From positions 19,624,873-19,688,872 of the forward strand of contig OY755173.1 of the NCBI GenBank assembly GCA_963576735.1: a stretch of 64,000 bases of DNA. Reading direction: 5' to 3'. Origin of the DNA: Bedellia somnulentella (Eukaryota; Arthropoda; Insecta; Lepidoptera; Bedelliidae). The notes under the pieces were generated by a model that ran no database searches, was not told where the DNA came from, and saw only the letters and a program-made list of their open reading frames with translations. Each line of letters starts with the position of its first letter. The first letter of the stretch is position 1. This document shows, piece after piece, positions 20,861 through 32,892 of the stretch. The translations under genes were made by a program, and so were the position numbers.

Positions 20861-21143
20861 AATAAATGCTTGAATAATACGGTTTAAAAATATACAAACC
20901 ACACCTCTTTCATCCCTTCCACTCCCTCCCCATCAAGACAAGTTCATCAAGCTAATCCTGATAGAACACCGATAAGATCCATGACCATAGTGGATGCAAT
21001 ATCGATGATAAAGGCGACGCGTGTCCAATGCGGGTAATTGCGAGAGCTCACGACACCGCTCGATTACTATCCGACTGCTATATACCTTTTATAGAACGAT
21101 AAATAAGCATACCAGATAACTGAGTTGTAAGATGCCTGTAAGT

Positions 21144-21373
21144 AGTGTCGGCTTAGAATAGCTCTACCCCAATTCTTCCGGCGGCGGGTGTACGTAAGAG
21201 GCGACTAACGGTATAGGGATTTTTGGGCGATGCGGTTGGAGACCCATCACCAACAACCTTTATTTTCCCCACTTAACTTTCCAAAAGTGGCTGAGGAATT
21301 TCTGATTCCTTAGCTCTGGCTACCCCATCTAGGGATTTATAGCCGTGAGTATATGTGTGTATGTATGTATGTA
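21144..21373 (+). mobile_element. RepA copy with 8 bp target duplication
   Basis: TGTAAGTA at 21137-21144 and 21370-21377. It lacks the GGGCTTTTAAG block. Confidence 0.88.
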
Positions 21374-21377
21374 AGTA

Positions 21378-22723
21378 GGAATTGTATGTAATATCTAAAT
21401 TTAAAAGTAACGCTGATCACCCTAAAATGAAACAGTTGTAGGAGTTTCAGATTTTTTTATTTAGAAAGATTTCTTCTAAGTACATGAAGCAAAATTAGAA
21501 AAAAAAAATTTTTGGTGAGTGATTGCATTCCTTAAACTCGAGAGAAGAAGTGCTGTTACCACCAAAACGTATTGTTTAGCTGGTGCTATAAAAGTCTTCT
21601 ACCTATTCAAACTACCGAGATACCGTTTTTAACTTATACAATTGGAATAAAGAGCCACCACTTTTAAGAACGAAAATCTATTAAAATAGTCACACATTTT
21701 TTCTAAATAAACGAGAAAAAAAAACCAATTTTATTCGTTCTAATAAATAGAGATTACGTGACAACTCGTAAATATATCCAACAGACAATATATTGTTAAT
21801 AACAAAACCAGTAGGAGATCTCATTCGGAAGCCCACCTTTAAGGCGTACAGACTTTTTACTTTTATCACCCAAAATTATATCTTTGAAGAGAACCTTAAT
21901 TCTCAACACATTTATTCATAAAAACCTTATTCACATCTCTTTCATTTCAAGCATTTTAAAAAGAGATAGGACGTCAACTTATAGCTTTTATTCAAACCAA
22001 GAGATAAATTGGTCAGCTTTTGTAAATCTAAATTAAATTATGTGGTTCGTATAAAAAGGTTTTCGGACTGCTGGGAACTTTTGAATAATGTTTTATTTAA
22101 AACGTTTCTTTTTCAGCCCCCGTAGAGTAAATATAATTATTAATTGTTTTTTAAGGATGAGTTTTTAAATAATATTTAACAGGTAATGATAGCAGAACAA
22201 CATTAATTCGCTTATATTTGTAATATTCAGTAATTATATTCAAAAGAAATTGTTTGGAATCAGAGAGCAGACCTCTACGGTAGTACATTTGCAAGTATCT
22301 ATCTTCTTTCTAGTCATTCTACATCTTCTTTAAGGTAGAAAAAAAAGGTTTGACCGTTAGAATAAAGTTTTTATAAGTTTTTCGGTAAAAGAACTCATAG
22401 CGTTTTACAATAAGTATGAAGATTGACCGAACCATATCAATAACACGGTGGTTTCGATGAATTACAAAAGCGCCGTGTAAAGCATGACAGGTGAAGAGAA
22501 AACATCACCTACCCTTTAGGCAAAGAGGCGTGACGCTCGTCAGAGATCGAGGCTAAATCAATACGTTTTTTATGAGCCTGCCCACACTATACTTTCTCTA
22601 TGCACTTCGATTTCAAAACTTTGAAATATCGGATAAAATCCGAGTTGGGTAATATCATCCTACGGACCTGAATTCTGATGATTTACCGACATACCTACTA
22701 TATTTACGGTATTAATATCAAAC
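21378..22723. other. Long AT-rich spacer
   Basis: No gene. CCTACCCTTTAGGCAAAGAG followed by GCGTGACG near 22510-22537 may be a worn RepB/RepE-type 3' end. Nothing else recognised. Confidence 0.4.
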
Positions 22724-23088
22724 AACCGTGATAGCCCAGTGGGTAGAACACTCGGTTATCGTGCAAACGACTAGTGTTCAAATCCTGGGTCGGGCCTACA
22801 CCAATTTGTCTTTTCTAAAGACATATGTGTGGTTAATTTATCATGGTTGTTAACGGTGAGGGAAAACATCGTGAGGAAACCCACATGGCTGAGTTGTACT
22901 TAGTCATTTGACAGTGTATTCGTACAAAACGGCGATAGGCCAGCCCCCTATTATGTGAGTACACTGTCCATGCAAAACGTGGGTACTCTGAACACCAGGT
23001 GACAAAGTCACGTGATGTTCAGAAGTATTAGTACCTCTGCCAACCCCTTCGGGGATATTCGGCGTGAACGTTTATGTTATGTTATGTA
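22724..23088 (+). mobile_element. RepB SINE, full length
   Basis: Reference copy for RepB. Head: CCGTGATAGCCCAGTGGGTA (A box) and TAGTGTTCAAATCCTGGG (B box). Body: GTGAGGGAAAACATCGTGAG, GGCGATAGGCCAGCCCCC and CACCAGGTGACAAAGTCACG. End: CCAACCCCTTCGGGGATATT, GGCGTGAACG and (TTATG)n. Pol III terminator-like T runs occur outside the head. Confidence 0.92.
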
Positions 23089-24177
23089 ATTTCGAAAGGG
23101 GTAGACAGTTTGAGAATCGATAATGAGTCAGTCATTTTGAAAATTTAGGATAGGAACAGATTTATTTATTTTTATTAATTAAATAAATGAAACTTTGTGA
23201 TTATTAGTTTACCTTTGGTTGTCTTTAACTATCGGCCACTTAGGATATTGAATTGTCCCGCCTTTCATTCATAGAAATATACTATTCGGCGCGCCTAATT
23301 TTTACTTTTTTATATTGTAATCAAACATACTAGGTGGCAGACATGCGGCTATACTATAACATATTTGTACAATATGAACAAATATGGCTAATACTTTTCA
23401 TACAACTTACTTGCTTATTTATACTCACACCGTTAATACCCATTAGGATCAGTACAAACTATTGATTGCCACTTTTTGAGAATCTGAACAACTTGATTCG
23501 GCCCCATCACATTTATTAAAGGAATTGTTATTTTATAATCTACCTATTTCACAAACCAAAGTATTCTCACAACATATTTCAAACGTTTGCAAAAATATCT
23601 TATTGCAACAAAACTTGTCATAAAACACTGACTCGGTGATAAAGGAACTCGGTACTCAGGCGCATTACTATGTAAAGCAAAATCGTGCGCAGGCGCCGAC
23701 CAAAAGTGCAAGTTAGTGTTTCCCACGCCACACCCGACACGATCCACTGTCACTGTCAATGATATTTACTTGCCGCCTGTTTTGCCTTTTTTTACACCTT
23801 TGCTTTTTGGCAAATCATGTTTTTGATGACGTAACGAAGATATGTATGGTAATATTATTTTTGTATTACAAATTTTAATTAAAAGTTTGGATAATTTACG
23901 GTTTTTTTTTAGATTACATAGGACACTTCATAACCCGAAAGAATGAGCATGTAAGGTTATAAATGAGAATGGAAGGAGTGATACAAAGCGGTCAATCCTC
24001 TCTTCTCTGCCACTCCTCATAGTATTAAAAGCATTGATAATATTAATGTTTTCAAAAACATCTTGCCGTATCGATGCAAAGTTACATCATCTTTTCTCTT
24101 ATTGTGATTGATAAAGTTCAGCAATGAATCTATTATCTCAATAGTAAAGTTTTTTTAAATATGTTCTAAATGGTATT
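23089..24177. other. Spacer
   Basis: GTGCGCAGGCGCCGA at 23685-23699 recurs in reverse at 28786-28800. A 71-codon antisense frame there is not convincing. Otherwise AT-rich. Confidence 0.4.
23409..23490 (-). pseudogene. RepE remnant
   Basis: TATACTCACACCGTTAATAC followed by TATTGATTGCCACTTTTTG preserves the tail-proximal part of the LINE end in reverse. Confidence 0.45.
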
Positions 24178-24395
24178 TGCCGCGTAGTGTCGGCTTAGAA
24201 TAGCACTACCCCGTTTCTACCGATGGGTGTACGTAAGAGGCGACTAACGGTATTCGGGCTTTTAAGGGAATTTTGGGCGATGCGGTTGGAGACCCATCAC
24301 CAAAAACCTTTATTTTTACCATCTTTTCCCCACTCAATTTTTTAGCTCTGGCTACCCCTTCTCGGGAAATATAGCCGTGAGTATATGTATGTATG
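24178..24395 (+). mobile_element. RepA copy with internal deletion
   Basis: Head GCCGCGTAGTGTCGGCTTAG. Joins CACTCAATTTTTTAGCTCTG, losing ~30 bases that include half of the conserved stem. Confidence 0.88.
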
Positions 24396-24839
24396 GACTA
24401 AATGGTTCCGATTCTAAAGCGTTGGCTACTTATAAACAATCATACAGCTAAAAACCTATGTATTTTCTCGAGCATCCAAAACCATCCACACAGGAACAAA
24501 ACTCATTTATCCTAATTAAAAAGAAACAGGTGAGGCAACCCATGCAACTAGTGACAAAAAGAGCAAAGAGTTAAAAGTGAAATGAGGTCGAAATACAGGT
24601 GTCTCGAACTTTCATCAACGTTCAAACCAGTGAGAGTGTGCCACTTGCATCGAGTTATTCTCAAAAGTGGATGTTTTACTCTCAAAATTAATGTCAACGT
24701 TGAACTTAAGGTAGGGCCGAGAACACTGAATTATTTGACGTTTTAGTAACTTTACCTTGGATGATTGGAAAGAGTACCGGATGATAAGAGACATAGATTC
24801 GAGTACTGAATAAATAACGCATATCTTTTCTAAAATTAT
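24396..24839. other. Spacer
   Basis: Nothing recognised. Confidence 0.4.
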
Positions 24840-24924
24840 ACATGCGTCTTAATTTATTAATATTGTTAACAAACATCGTGAGGAAACCAAAGCGTTTTCC
24901 CTCCGAGGGTTGTTAGAGGGGTAC
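24840..24924 (+). mobile_element. RepB remnant
   Basis: TTAATTTATTAATATTGTTA and ACATCGTGAGGAAACC match the body only. Confidence 0.4.
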
Positions 24925-24936
24925 TTTATTGACTGA

Positions 24937-25184
24937 TTGATTGCTTTGTAGTGTCGGCTTAGAATAGCACTACCCCATTTCTTCCGGTGGGTGTACGTAA
25001 GAGGCGACTAACGGTATTGGGGCTTCTTAAGGGATTTTTGGGAGATGCGTTTGAAGACCCATCACCAACAACCTTTATTTTACCATCTTTTCCCACTCTA
25101 CTTTCCAAAAGTGGCTGAGGAATTTATAATTCCTTAGCTCTGGCTACCCCTTCTAGGGATTTATAGCCGTGAGTATATGTATGT
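24937..25184 (+). mobile_element. RepA copy with 12 bp target duplication
   Basis: TTTATTGACTGA at 24925-24936 and 25184-25195. Complete element with few differences. Confidence 0.92.
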
Positions 25185-25464
25185 TTATTGACTGAATATT
25201 TTAGTAAGTCATTAAAACATTGTTATCTTAACAAAAGGGAACCCTCTTAGAATTTTATCTTAAAATGGTTTTTAACTTCATATTTTTAAAAGGCAAGTAG
25301 TCTATATTACCCTTTTAACACGACTTTTCAACGGGTTATCCCCTAATTTAAGGGCTTTCCCTTTCATATCATTAAACTTTCCTTTGCGATGCGGGAATTC
25401 TGAAAGGGAAAGCCAGCTGAGAGGGTTAGCCTTTCAATTGGATTGACGTTTCCGGTCTTGGACG

Positions 25465-25610
25465 AAACGGATATGACTGAGTTATACTTGGCTGAGGCTG
25501 TGTGACAATGTGTTCGTACTATGCAGTAATAGGCTTTAACACCAGATCAGAAATTAACACGTGAATTTTAGAGGAATAAGTACTTCTGCCACTCCCTCAG
25601 TGCACAGCTT
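25465..25610 (+). mobile_element. RepB remnant
   Basis: GAAACGGATATGACTGAGTT to GAATAAGTACTTCTGCCAC follows the RepB order with many changes. Head and tail absent. A small inverted pair (GGGCTTTCCCTTTCA / TGAAAGGGAAAGCC, about 25352-25416) lies upstream. Confidence 0.45.
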
Positions 25611-25849
25611 GGGAAATATGTTTTGGGTATAATAAGACGATTAAATCAATCCTTCTAGATGAGAATAGGAGAAGACCAACAATTTTCGTACTCATGGGAC
25701 ATATACGATTTAAGTAAATAATAAAAATATTAACACCCTTACATGGAATTTCTACGTTACTTCATTATGTAATTTTTTATTTATATGTATATATACACAT
25801 ATATACATTTTATATATTAAAAATAATAAATTGTATTTCTATCTGGTTT

Positions 25850-25972
25850 TGGGCGATGTGGCTGGAGATCAAGCACCATTAATTTCTACTCTAAACTTCC
25901 AACGTGGATGATGTTCCAATTATGAAGTTCTATGTACCCTTTTATGCGATATATAGCTATTAGTATATGCAC
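25850..25972 (+). mobile_element. RepA remnant, 3' half
   Basis: GTTTTGGGCGATGTGGCTGG to ATAGCTATTAGTATATGCAC. The head is missing. Confidence 0.65.
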
Positions 25973-27123
25973 GTATGATTAAGCTTATAATATGAATCAC
26001 TTTACGCGCAAATCCTGATAGCAACTTTTACAAAATAGTTCTGTAACAAATTATGGTCTTTTGTTGGCATAAGCACTTAGCGTATCCACTTATTGGCGGT
26101 TTCCTAAAATGTCAAAGACAAAGCAGGGACACAGACAGTCCGTTCGAGAACGTCGCGCGATATGCCCCCGAGCAGAGAAACTGGCTAGCTCATTAAGTTG
26201 TCACTATTACGGGTCACGTGACACTGAGAGATGTCAATTAGACAATTTAAATAATGGCGGAGCTGTAATCACATGCTGGCATGGCGGATGTGCTTGTGAC
26301 TTAGGTTTTCTTTTTAGTGAATATATCACGTTGAAAAATAAGGACACGAATATAGAAGTACTAGTTGTGTGTTCAGCAATTAGTGATCCAGTCAACTGAT
26401 TGTTCTTAGTGTAACTGTTAATTCGTAACTATAAATCGCATTTTTATTTGTAGAACTAAACTTTTTCGTCTATCCTTAATAAAAACTGGATTTAAAGCTA
26501 TAAACGGAATCCAAACGTTACAACAATAAACTGACTGCCCACCATTTCTCGCGTGATAGCCCACTTCAAAAGCAATATGACACCAAATAGTTTTGATTCG
26601 GAAATCACTCATCTATCACTCGAATACAAAGAAAAAACTAGAAGGGAAATATAAACCAAATGCGTAACCAAAAAACGCAGGATCGAGTTTCAAAATCGAT
26701 TTTTTTACTCGCGAAGCATTCTAAGGTTTATAAAAAACAAAAGTGTTTTTTTAATCCTTTTATCAAATGACGTCTCGGATGTCATTGATTGATGCAACAT
26801 TATTAAGTTTGGCCAAAGAATCAACTAGCACAGAACTTAAATGTATTATATAAATGTCAGCCATATTTAATTTAAAACAGTAATTTTACCATAACTGTTT
26901 ACATCATCGTATAATTATTGCTTGGGGCAACAGTTTTTATTGAATTTTTAACAAATTAAAATGAAAATTTAAACTGCAGGTACATTTGTTTGTCAGCTAA
27001 ACTCCAATACAAACGGTGACAAACACAAAAGTTATTTTTGGGTAATGTGTTTGGAAACTGAGCATCAGCAAACTTACATTTCAAAATATTATTTGAATTT
27101 GCTATTATATATAAATATTATTT
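25973..27123. other. Long spacer
   Basis: A 96-codon ATG-initiated frame at 26109-26399 has a Cys-rich C-terminal half (CWHGGCACD) but no family I recognise. CpG content and a GGTCACGTGACA palindrome near 26214 make this patch unlike its flanks. I do not call a gene. Confidence 0.3.
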
Positions 27124-27247
27124 GCTGTGTAGTGGCGGCTTAGAATAGCCCTACCATATTTTTCCTACTCAACTTTCAAATATGGTTAATGAATGTACTA
27201 ATTATGAAGTTCTGGCTACCTTTTCGGGGATTCATAGCCGTGAGTAT
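27124..27247 (+). mobile_element. RepA copy with a large internal deletion
   Basis: Head CTGTGTAGTGGCGGCTTAG fused to CATATTTTTCCTACTCAAC, then the 3' end GCCGTGAGTATATATATTTG. Confidence 0.8.
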
Positions 27248-27612
27248 ATATATTTGAATAAAAAACTCTCTACGTATCTCTTAGATATCAATATTTTCCA
27301 TTGTCATTTCTGAATGATAAAATCATCTCTTATATTTGTTTACAAGCGCAGAGGTCACCTTCAGTCTGTATTCTTCTTATTGCATAACTTAACGGCTGTC
27401 ACTTACATAAATGAGTTGCTATAAAAAGTGTGGATATTATTTTAAAATCATGCAAATTCGCAGCTGAGACAATGCGACTGTTAAATAACTCTGATGGTCT
27501 CTGATATCCCATAATAAATCATTGGTTTACAAATCATGCATTGTTAATTTTGGTTGCGCAACAAAATTCGGGTGAGGATAGTAATTTAAACCTACTTACT
27601 TGTACTAATGGG
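27248..27612. other. Spacer
   Basis: Nothing recognised. Confidence 0.45.
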
Positions 27613-27858
27613 ACATACATACATATACTCACGGCTATAAATCCCTAAAATGGGGAGCCAGAGCTAAGGAATCAGAAATTCCTCAGCCACTTTTGGAAAG
27701 TTGAGTAGGGAAAAGATGGTAAAATAAAGATTGTTGGTGATGGGTCTCCAACCTCATCGCCCAAAAATCCCTTAAAATCCCCAATACCGTTAGTCGCCTC
27801 TTACGTACACCCACCTGAAGAAATGGGGTAGTGTTATTCTAAGCCGACAATACACAGC
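27613..27858 (-). mobile_element. RepA copy
   Basis: Full-length minus-strand copy from CATACATACATATACTCACG to CCGACAATACACAGC. Confidence 0.9.
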
Positions 27859-27974
27859 GTACACTAATAGGAGTGATTCTATAATGGGGAAATACAAAGC
27901 TATGTGTGCTTAATTTGGTATAGTATCCTCGTACGACGAAAGTTCTATCCCAAGATCTAAGTAACATATGATTT

Positions 27975-28192
27975 GCTGTGTAGTGTCGGCTTAGAATAGC
28001 ACTACCCCATTTCTTCCGGCTTCAACGGTATTAGGGCTTTTAAGGGATTTTTGGGCGATGCGGTTGGAGACCCATCACCAACAACCTTTATTTTACCATC
28101 TTTTCCCCACTCAACTTTCCAAAAGTGGCTGAGGAATTTTTTATTCATTAGCTCTGGCTACCCCTTTTAGGGCTTTATAGCCGTGAGTATGT
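27975..28192 (+). mobile_element. RepA copy with 8 bp target duplication
   Basis: TATGATTT at 27967-27974 and 28192-28199. A 25-base head deletion follows TTTCTTCCGG. The tail is only one or two TATG units. Confidence 0.88.
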
Positions 28193-28304
28193 ATGATTTT
28201 AAAAACATTAAAACCCCTTTGTTGCAGACTTCATTTCTTCACCTTTTCTATTATTTGTATATCAGAAGAAGAAATTTATGGAGAGAGGTATGTAGCTGCA
28301 AAAT

Positions 28305-28548
28305 ACACACAAACATATACTCACGGCTATAAATCCCTAAAAGGGGTAGCCAGAGCTTCAGAATCAGATGATTCTTCAGCCACTTTTGGAAGTGAAGTGG
28401 GGAAAAATGTAAAATAAATGATTTTAGTGATGGGTCTCCAACCGCATCGCCCGAAAATCACTTAAAAGCCCCGATGCCCCACCTCATACGATCGATCACC
28501 CATGGGCAGAAATGGGGTAGTGCTATTCTAAGCTGACACTACTCAGCA
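28305..28548 (-). mobile_element. RepA copy with covarying stem
   Basis: Complete minus-strand copy. On the coding strand the stem is GAATCATCTGATTC, changed on both sides compared with GAATTTCTAATTC while keeping pairing. Confidence 0.88.
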
Positions 28549-29044
28549 AAACTATTAAATAAATATATATAACTTGAACTTCAATGTAATTAATGTTGAT
28601 CTCAAAGCTACATAACATACAAATTACTTCGTTTGACACTGACAAATAAGACAAAGGTAACACTTCGAAATCACGGCCTTTTTTCAAAAATAATTTAACC
28701 CAATGAACTTTTTGAAAATGCAAAAAAGGCTGTGTGGCGATGTCCGCCATTTTATCGATGATGTCTTTTAAGTAACTCGTTAGCATCGGCGCCTGCGCAC
28801 ATAAAAACTGCATTAAATTACAAACTGAAGCGCGGGTAGCGATTTATCGTGACACAAATCCAATTTCTTCTTGACGTGGACGAATATTTAAATTATTTTT
28901 AGCCGATACTCGATAATGGCCACTAACTGTTTTTTTATTATCTTTTTGTATCAAGCGTGTAATGAAATTAGGTGCATCTGTCTTGGGCAGGAGTGTAATG
29001 TGTGAGCGTAATGTAAGCGACGATTGTCGGCATTTTATACCTAT
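28549..29044. other. Spacer with GC site
   Basis: TCGGCGCCTGCGCAC at 28786-28800 is the reverse of a 15-mer at 23685. A 96-codon antisense frame overlapping it is not recognised. Confidence 0.4.
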
Positions 29045-29053
29045 AACTATTTG

Positions 29054-29302
29054 AGCTGTGTAGTGTCGGCTTAGAATAGCACTACCCCATTTCTTCCAGT
29101 GGGTGTACGTAAGAGGCGACTAACGGTATTGGGCTTTTAAGGGATTTTTGGGCGATGCGGTTGGAGACCCATCACCAAAAACCTTTATTTCACCATCTTT
29201 TCCCCACGCAAATTCCAAAAGTGGCTGAGGAATTTCTAATTCCTCAGCTCTGGCTACCCCTTTTAGGGATTTATAGCTGTGAGTATATGTATGTATGTAT
29301 GA
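29054..29302 (+). mobile_element. RepA copy with 9 bp target duplication
   Basis: AACTATTTG at 29045-29053 and 29303-29311. Very close to the consensus. Confidence 0.92.
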
Positions 29303-29318
29303 AACTATTTGTATATTT

Positions 29319-29489
29319 ATACATACACACATTAATCCCAACTATGAATCCCTAAAAGGGGTAGCCAGAGCCTCAGAATAATAATTTTCAGAAAAATAAT
29401 AAGTTGGAAATTACCTAAAACCCTTAGTCGCCTCTAACGTACACCCACGGGCATAAAGTGGGTAGTGTTATTCTAAGACACTACACAGT
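29319..29489 (-). mobile_element. RepA copy with internal deletion
   Basis: Tail-to-tail neighbour of the preceding copy. About 80 central bases are missing between the stem and CCCTTAGTCGCCTC. Confidence 0.85.
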
Positions 29490-29695
29490 TATTTTTATAT
29501 ACATATATTTGTATTTATGTAATGTTGGTCCAAAAATACACTATAATAAATACTATACACGAAATAAAAGCGGCAGCAATTTGTGGACTTTTTCAATGTT
29601 GAGAACTTTAATAAATAAATGAAGTAACCAACACAAATACAGCTGCAAAGAATACGTGTATACAGGTGTCATGTTAACCCGGTCCAAAAATCAAA

Positions 29696-29854
29696 CATAA
29701 CATAACATAAACGTTCACGCCGAATATCCCCGAAGGGGTTGGCAGAGGTACTAATACTTCTGTACATCACGTGACTTTGTCACCTGGTGTTCAGAGTACC
29801 CACGTTTTGCATGGACAGTGTACTCACGCGATAGGGGGCAGGCCTATCGCCGTT
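29696..29854 (-). mobile_element. RepB SINE, 5'-truncated
   Basis: Starts with (CATAA)n, ACGTTCACGCC and TATCCCCGAAGGGGTTGG and ends at GGCAGGCCTATCGCCG. TCAAAC flanks both ends (a short possible duplication). Confidence 0.9.
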
Positions 29855-29856
29855 CA

Positions 29857-30337
29857 AACCCATGTTTATCAACATATCACTCTGTGTTCTTCCCAATGAA
29901 CTACCAAGGTTGGTTAGTTTGGTCTCAACAAAGTTTCTTGTGTATTCTGCCAACCCCGCAAGGTAAACGTTATGTCAACAGCGAATTAATTACAAAAACG
30001 AGGAAAGAAAGTAGCGGAACTTTTATAAAATTACCGACATTACGCAATAGACTGCGCGACTTGATGACTTTTATAAATTTCTACAAACTGGTTACACAGT
30101 CACATCATAGGCTAACTATTCATTCGGAAGGGGTAGGCAGAATTTTAATGTTTCTTTATCAACTCACAAAATAAAGGAAATATTATTTCGAAAAAGATAG
30201 ACAGAACTTCTACGTTTCCTCATCACATTAGATTTCTGTTATATAATTGAAAAGGAAATAATTGATTAATTAAGATGATTAGTTATAGGTATATTTGTAA
30301 ACAGCATTTTAGGTGCAACCCGAACCAAAAAATTACG
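29857..30337. other. Spacer
   Basis: A 118-codon frame (29818-30174) runs from the SINE into unique sequence and is not a gene. GGAAGGGGTAGGCAGAATTT near 30126 may be a worn RepA/RepE end. Confidence 0.4.
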
Positions 30338-30605
30338 TCTGTATATACGAACATATACTTAAGCCATTGGATCTCATTAGGATAGGAAGTCTGTATTAGT
30401 CGTCATTTCTTCATGTCAAAATTCTTTACTTTTATAATTATTTCCTTAAATATCCTTTTAATTTTTAGCCTTCGAACAACTAGCATTTTTTTCGATGCCT
30501 TTTTCTACTGACATTACCTGGCTTACAAATAAGTTCTATATATATGGCCATACGCCACTTTAATTTTATCCATTCGCTTTATGTGATCCTAACCATCTGA
30601 CCATT
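30338..30605 (-). pseudogene. RepE remnant, old
   Basis: Order of blocks matches the LINE end in reverse: ACATATACTTAAGCCATTGG, TTCGAACAAC, TACTGACATTACCTGGCTTA and TATGTGATCCTAACCATCTG. Very diverged. Confidence 0.45.
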
Positions 30606-31009
30606 TTATATCTTTATATTTTTATGCATTCTTTTGTCTTAATCTTACACTATTTGTTATATTTTAAAAAAATACTTTAAAATGTAATACTCTCTCCATC
30701 ATCACATTCTTTTTGGCGCTCCCAAAGAGTTTTACAGCAAAAAGGATGTTGCTCTTCAGACCTCATTTTTGGCGTGCATCGGGCTGTCAATTCGGTGGGC
30801 CAACCTGTCAGTTATCTGCTCCCAAGATCGATATCTCCAATAACATGGGTTCTTGGTAAAACATACAGATGCTCCTATAATTGACTGAAGTATACAGTTA
30901 TGAAATTTGAGGGTAAGTGATATGGCAAGAGTTTTTCCCACCATTTTGTGTTCGACGTTTTATTGATATTTATTAAGGTACATTAAAAGTTAATATAAAC
31001 ATTAATATA
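30606..31009. other. Spacer
   Basis: Nothing recognised. Confidence 0.45.
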
Positions 31010-31245
31010 AAATAAATATACGGATATATTATCATACACAGATCAAATTAACCCTAAACTGAGTATAATTTGTATTATGGGATACTAACTCAACGATGTA
31101 TTTGAGATCATATGATACACATATAAATAACATCCAAGACTAAGAAATAATAATTTATGCTCATCACATAAATGTTGCTCTCAGCGGGGATCGAATCCGC
31201 AACCTCCGGATCGAGAAACTGGTCACCTAAACTACGCCCTGTATC
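31010..31245 (-). mobile_element. RepD SINE, nearly complete
   Basis: On the minus strand: A box region GTAGTTTAGGTGACCAG, B box GGATTCGATCCCCGC, body with TCTTGGATGTTATTTATATG, TAGTATCCCATAATACAAAT and an AATA-rich end (TATATCCGTATATTTATT). The head differs from the 35932 copy at several tRNA positions. Confidence 0.8.
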
Positions 31246-31257
31246 GCGCTCTCGCTA

Positions 31258-31485
31258 TACATACATACATATACTCACGGCTATAAATCCCTAGAAGGGG
31301 TAGCCAGAGCTAAGGAATTAGAAATTCCTCAGCCACTTTTGGAAAGATGAGTGGGGAAAAGACGGTAAAATAAAGTCCCCAACCAAATCTCCCCAAAAAC
31401 CCTTAAAAGCCCCAATACCGTTAGTCGCCTCTTACGTACACCCGTAAGAAATGGGGTAGTGCTATTCTAGGCCGACCTACGCAGC
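31258..31485 (-). mobile_element. RepA copy
   Basis: Minus-strand copy with a ~20 base deletion at the TTGGTGATGGGTCTCC region. It abuts the RepD head. Confidence 0.88.
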
Positions 31486-31802
31486 ATTCACACGCATACG
31501 CAACACAAGTAAAATCAGATCAAAATCATTCATCAAACACAATGAAAGTCATTGAAACAATAAACAAATAGTATCACATTCTCGCCAGATAAAAGTGATG
31601 ATCGGCGATGCGGGCACACCATTTGTGCCTATTAAACTAAATACTCTAGAGCATTGTCCCTTTGATCTGCTATCGTCATGCATTCAGAGCAACCTTTTAT
31701 GATACGTAATTATTGTGGGGGCTTTTTCTATAGTCATTTAATCAAAATGTAGATTTTATCTCAACTATCGGTTATATCGCTTACTGTAGAAGATCATAAC
31801 GC
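31486..31802. other. Spacer
   Basis: Nothing recognised. Confidence 0.45.
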
Positions 31803-31912
31803 CTAGCATGAGCGCTATTTTAGAATGAGATGACAGTATACGATACTAAGTAAGTGGGAAAGAGATGGCTGTTTATACCATGCTATATCTAGTTAAAAGG
31901 TCGGTTGTACTA
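31803..31912 (+). mobile_element. RepF element
   Basis: TAGCATGAGCGCTATTTTAG, AGAATGAGATGACAGTATAC, GATACTAAGTAAGTG and AGAGATGGCTG, ending GGTTGTACTAGC. Slightly shorter than other RepF copies (deletion after CTATTTTA). Confidence 0.75.
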
Positions 31913-32097
31913 GCAATACAGTTTTACAGTTATTTATCCCTTTAGGTTGTGCTATAACACTCAATGTTTGTATTTTTAACCGACTATAAAATGGAAGAGT
32001 TTCTTTGATCGACTGCAGCTTCTTTTCAGAATCGTAAACCGATACGCAACTATATTTGTGACACATTGCTTTATATAAGTATTAGTTTTTTTATAAC

Positions 32098-32331
32098 ATA
32101 CATACACATACTCACGGCTATAAATCCCTAAAAGGGGTAGCCAGAACTGAGAAATTAGAAATTCCTCAGCCACTTTTGGAAGTTGATAGGGGAAAAGATG
32201 GTAGAATAAAGGTTGTTGGTGATGGGTCTCTGGAAAAATCCCTTAAAAATCCCCAATACCGTTAGTCGCCTCTTACGTACACCCACCGGTAGAAATGGGG
32301 TAGTGCTATTCTAAGCCGACACTACACAGCT
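32098..32331 (-). mobile_element. RepA copy with 12 bp target duplication
   Basis: TTTTTTTATAAC at 32086-32097 and 32332-32343. A small deletion sits at GGGTCTC / GGAAAAATCCC. Confidence 0.9.
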
Positions 32332-32343
32332 TTTTTTTATAAC

Positions 32344-32719
32344 TGACACTTTTTTATTTTAGATTTTTTTATTTTATCTACAGAAAAATCGTGTGATAGG
32401 ACCATCATCGGCAAAGAAACCTTATCGTTTGGTTAACGCAGGCTGTCGCAATCTGAATGATCGAACCTTAAGGCTAAAATTTATATACCGTTCTAGACTG
32501 AATGGCGTTTTTAGTAGCAATTTCGAGTTTTATGTTTATATTTAAGGTAACACGGTTAGGAAAGTTATACGTTCTCTTAGAAATGTTGTTTTACATTTAA
32601 ATTTAACTATACTCGTTAGAAATACAATGTCTTACAGAATAAGCTCACGAAGTTAACAGTACAATGACTTTTTAGAGTTATGAATTTCAAAAAAGTACTT
32701 TACATTCTCAATATATATG
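32344..32719. other. Spacer
   Basis: Nothing recognised. Confidence 0.45.
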
Positions 32720-32892
32720 CTCTGTGTAGTGTCGGCTTGGAATAGCACTGCCTCATTTTTTCCCGTGGTATTGGGATTTTTTAATAGTTGTTGGGCGATA
32801 TGGATGTAGAAGCATCACCAACCTTTCATCACCATCTTTACCCAAGTAGCTTCCAAGGGTATTTAAGGAATCGTAAATGCCGTGTGAGGAAA
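32720..32892 (+). mobile_element. RepA remnant
   Basis: Head CTGTGTAGTGTCGGCTTGG is intact. The second half is shortened and ends near TGCCGTGTGAGG without TATG repeats. Confidence 0.8.

Noticed and set aside
22081..22130. Splice acceptor (TTTCTTTTTCAG) suggesting an exon
   Set aside because: No open frame or matching donor. Such motifs are common in AT-rich DNA.
26109..26399. Possible 96-residue Cys-containing protein
   Set aside because: ATG start and a CWHGGCACD stretch, but no family recognised, no homologous copy in the window and no splice or promoter context.
29818..30174. 118-residue frame
   Set aside because: Begins in antisense RepB and continues into unique sequence, so it is a chance frame.
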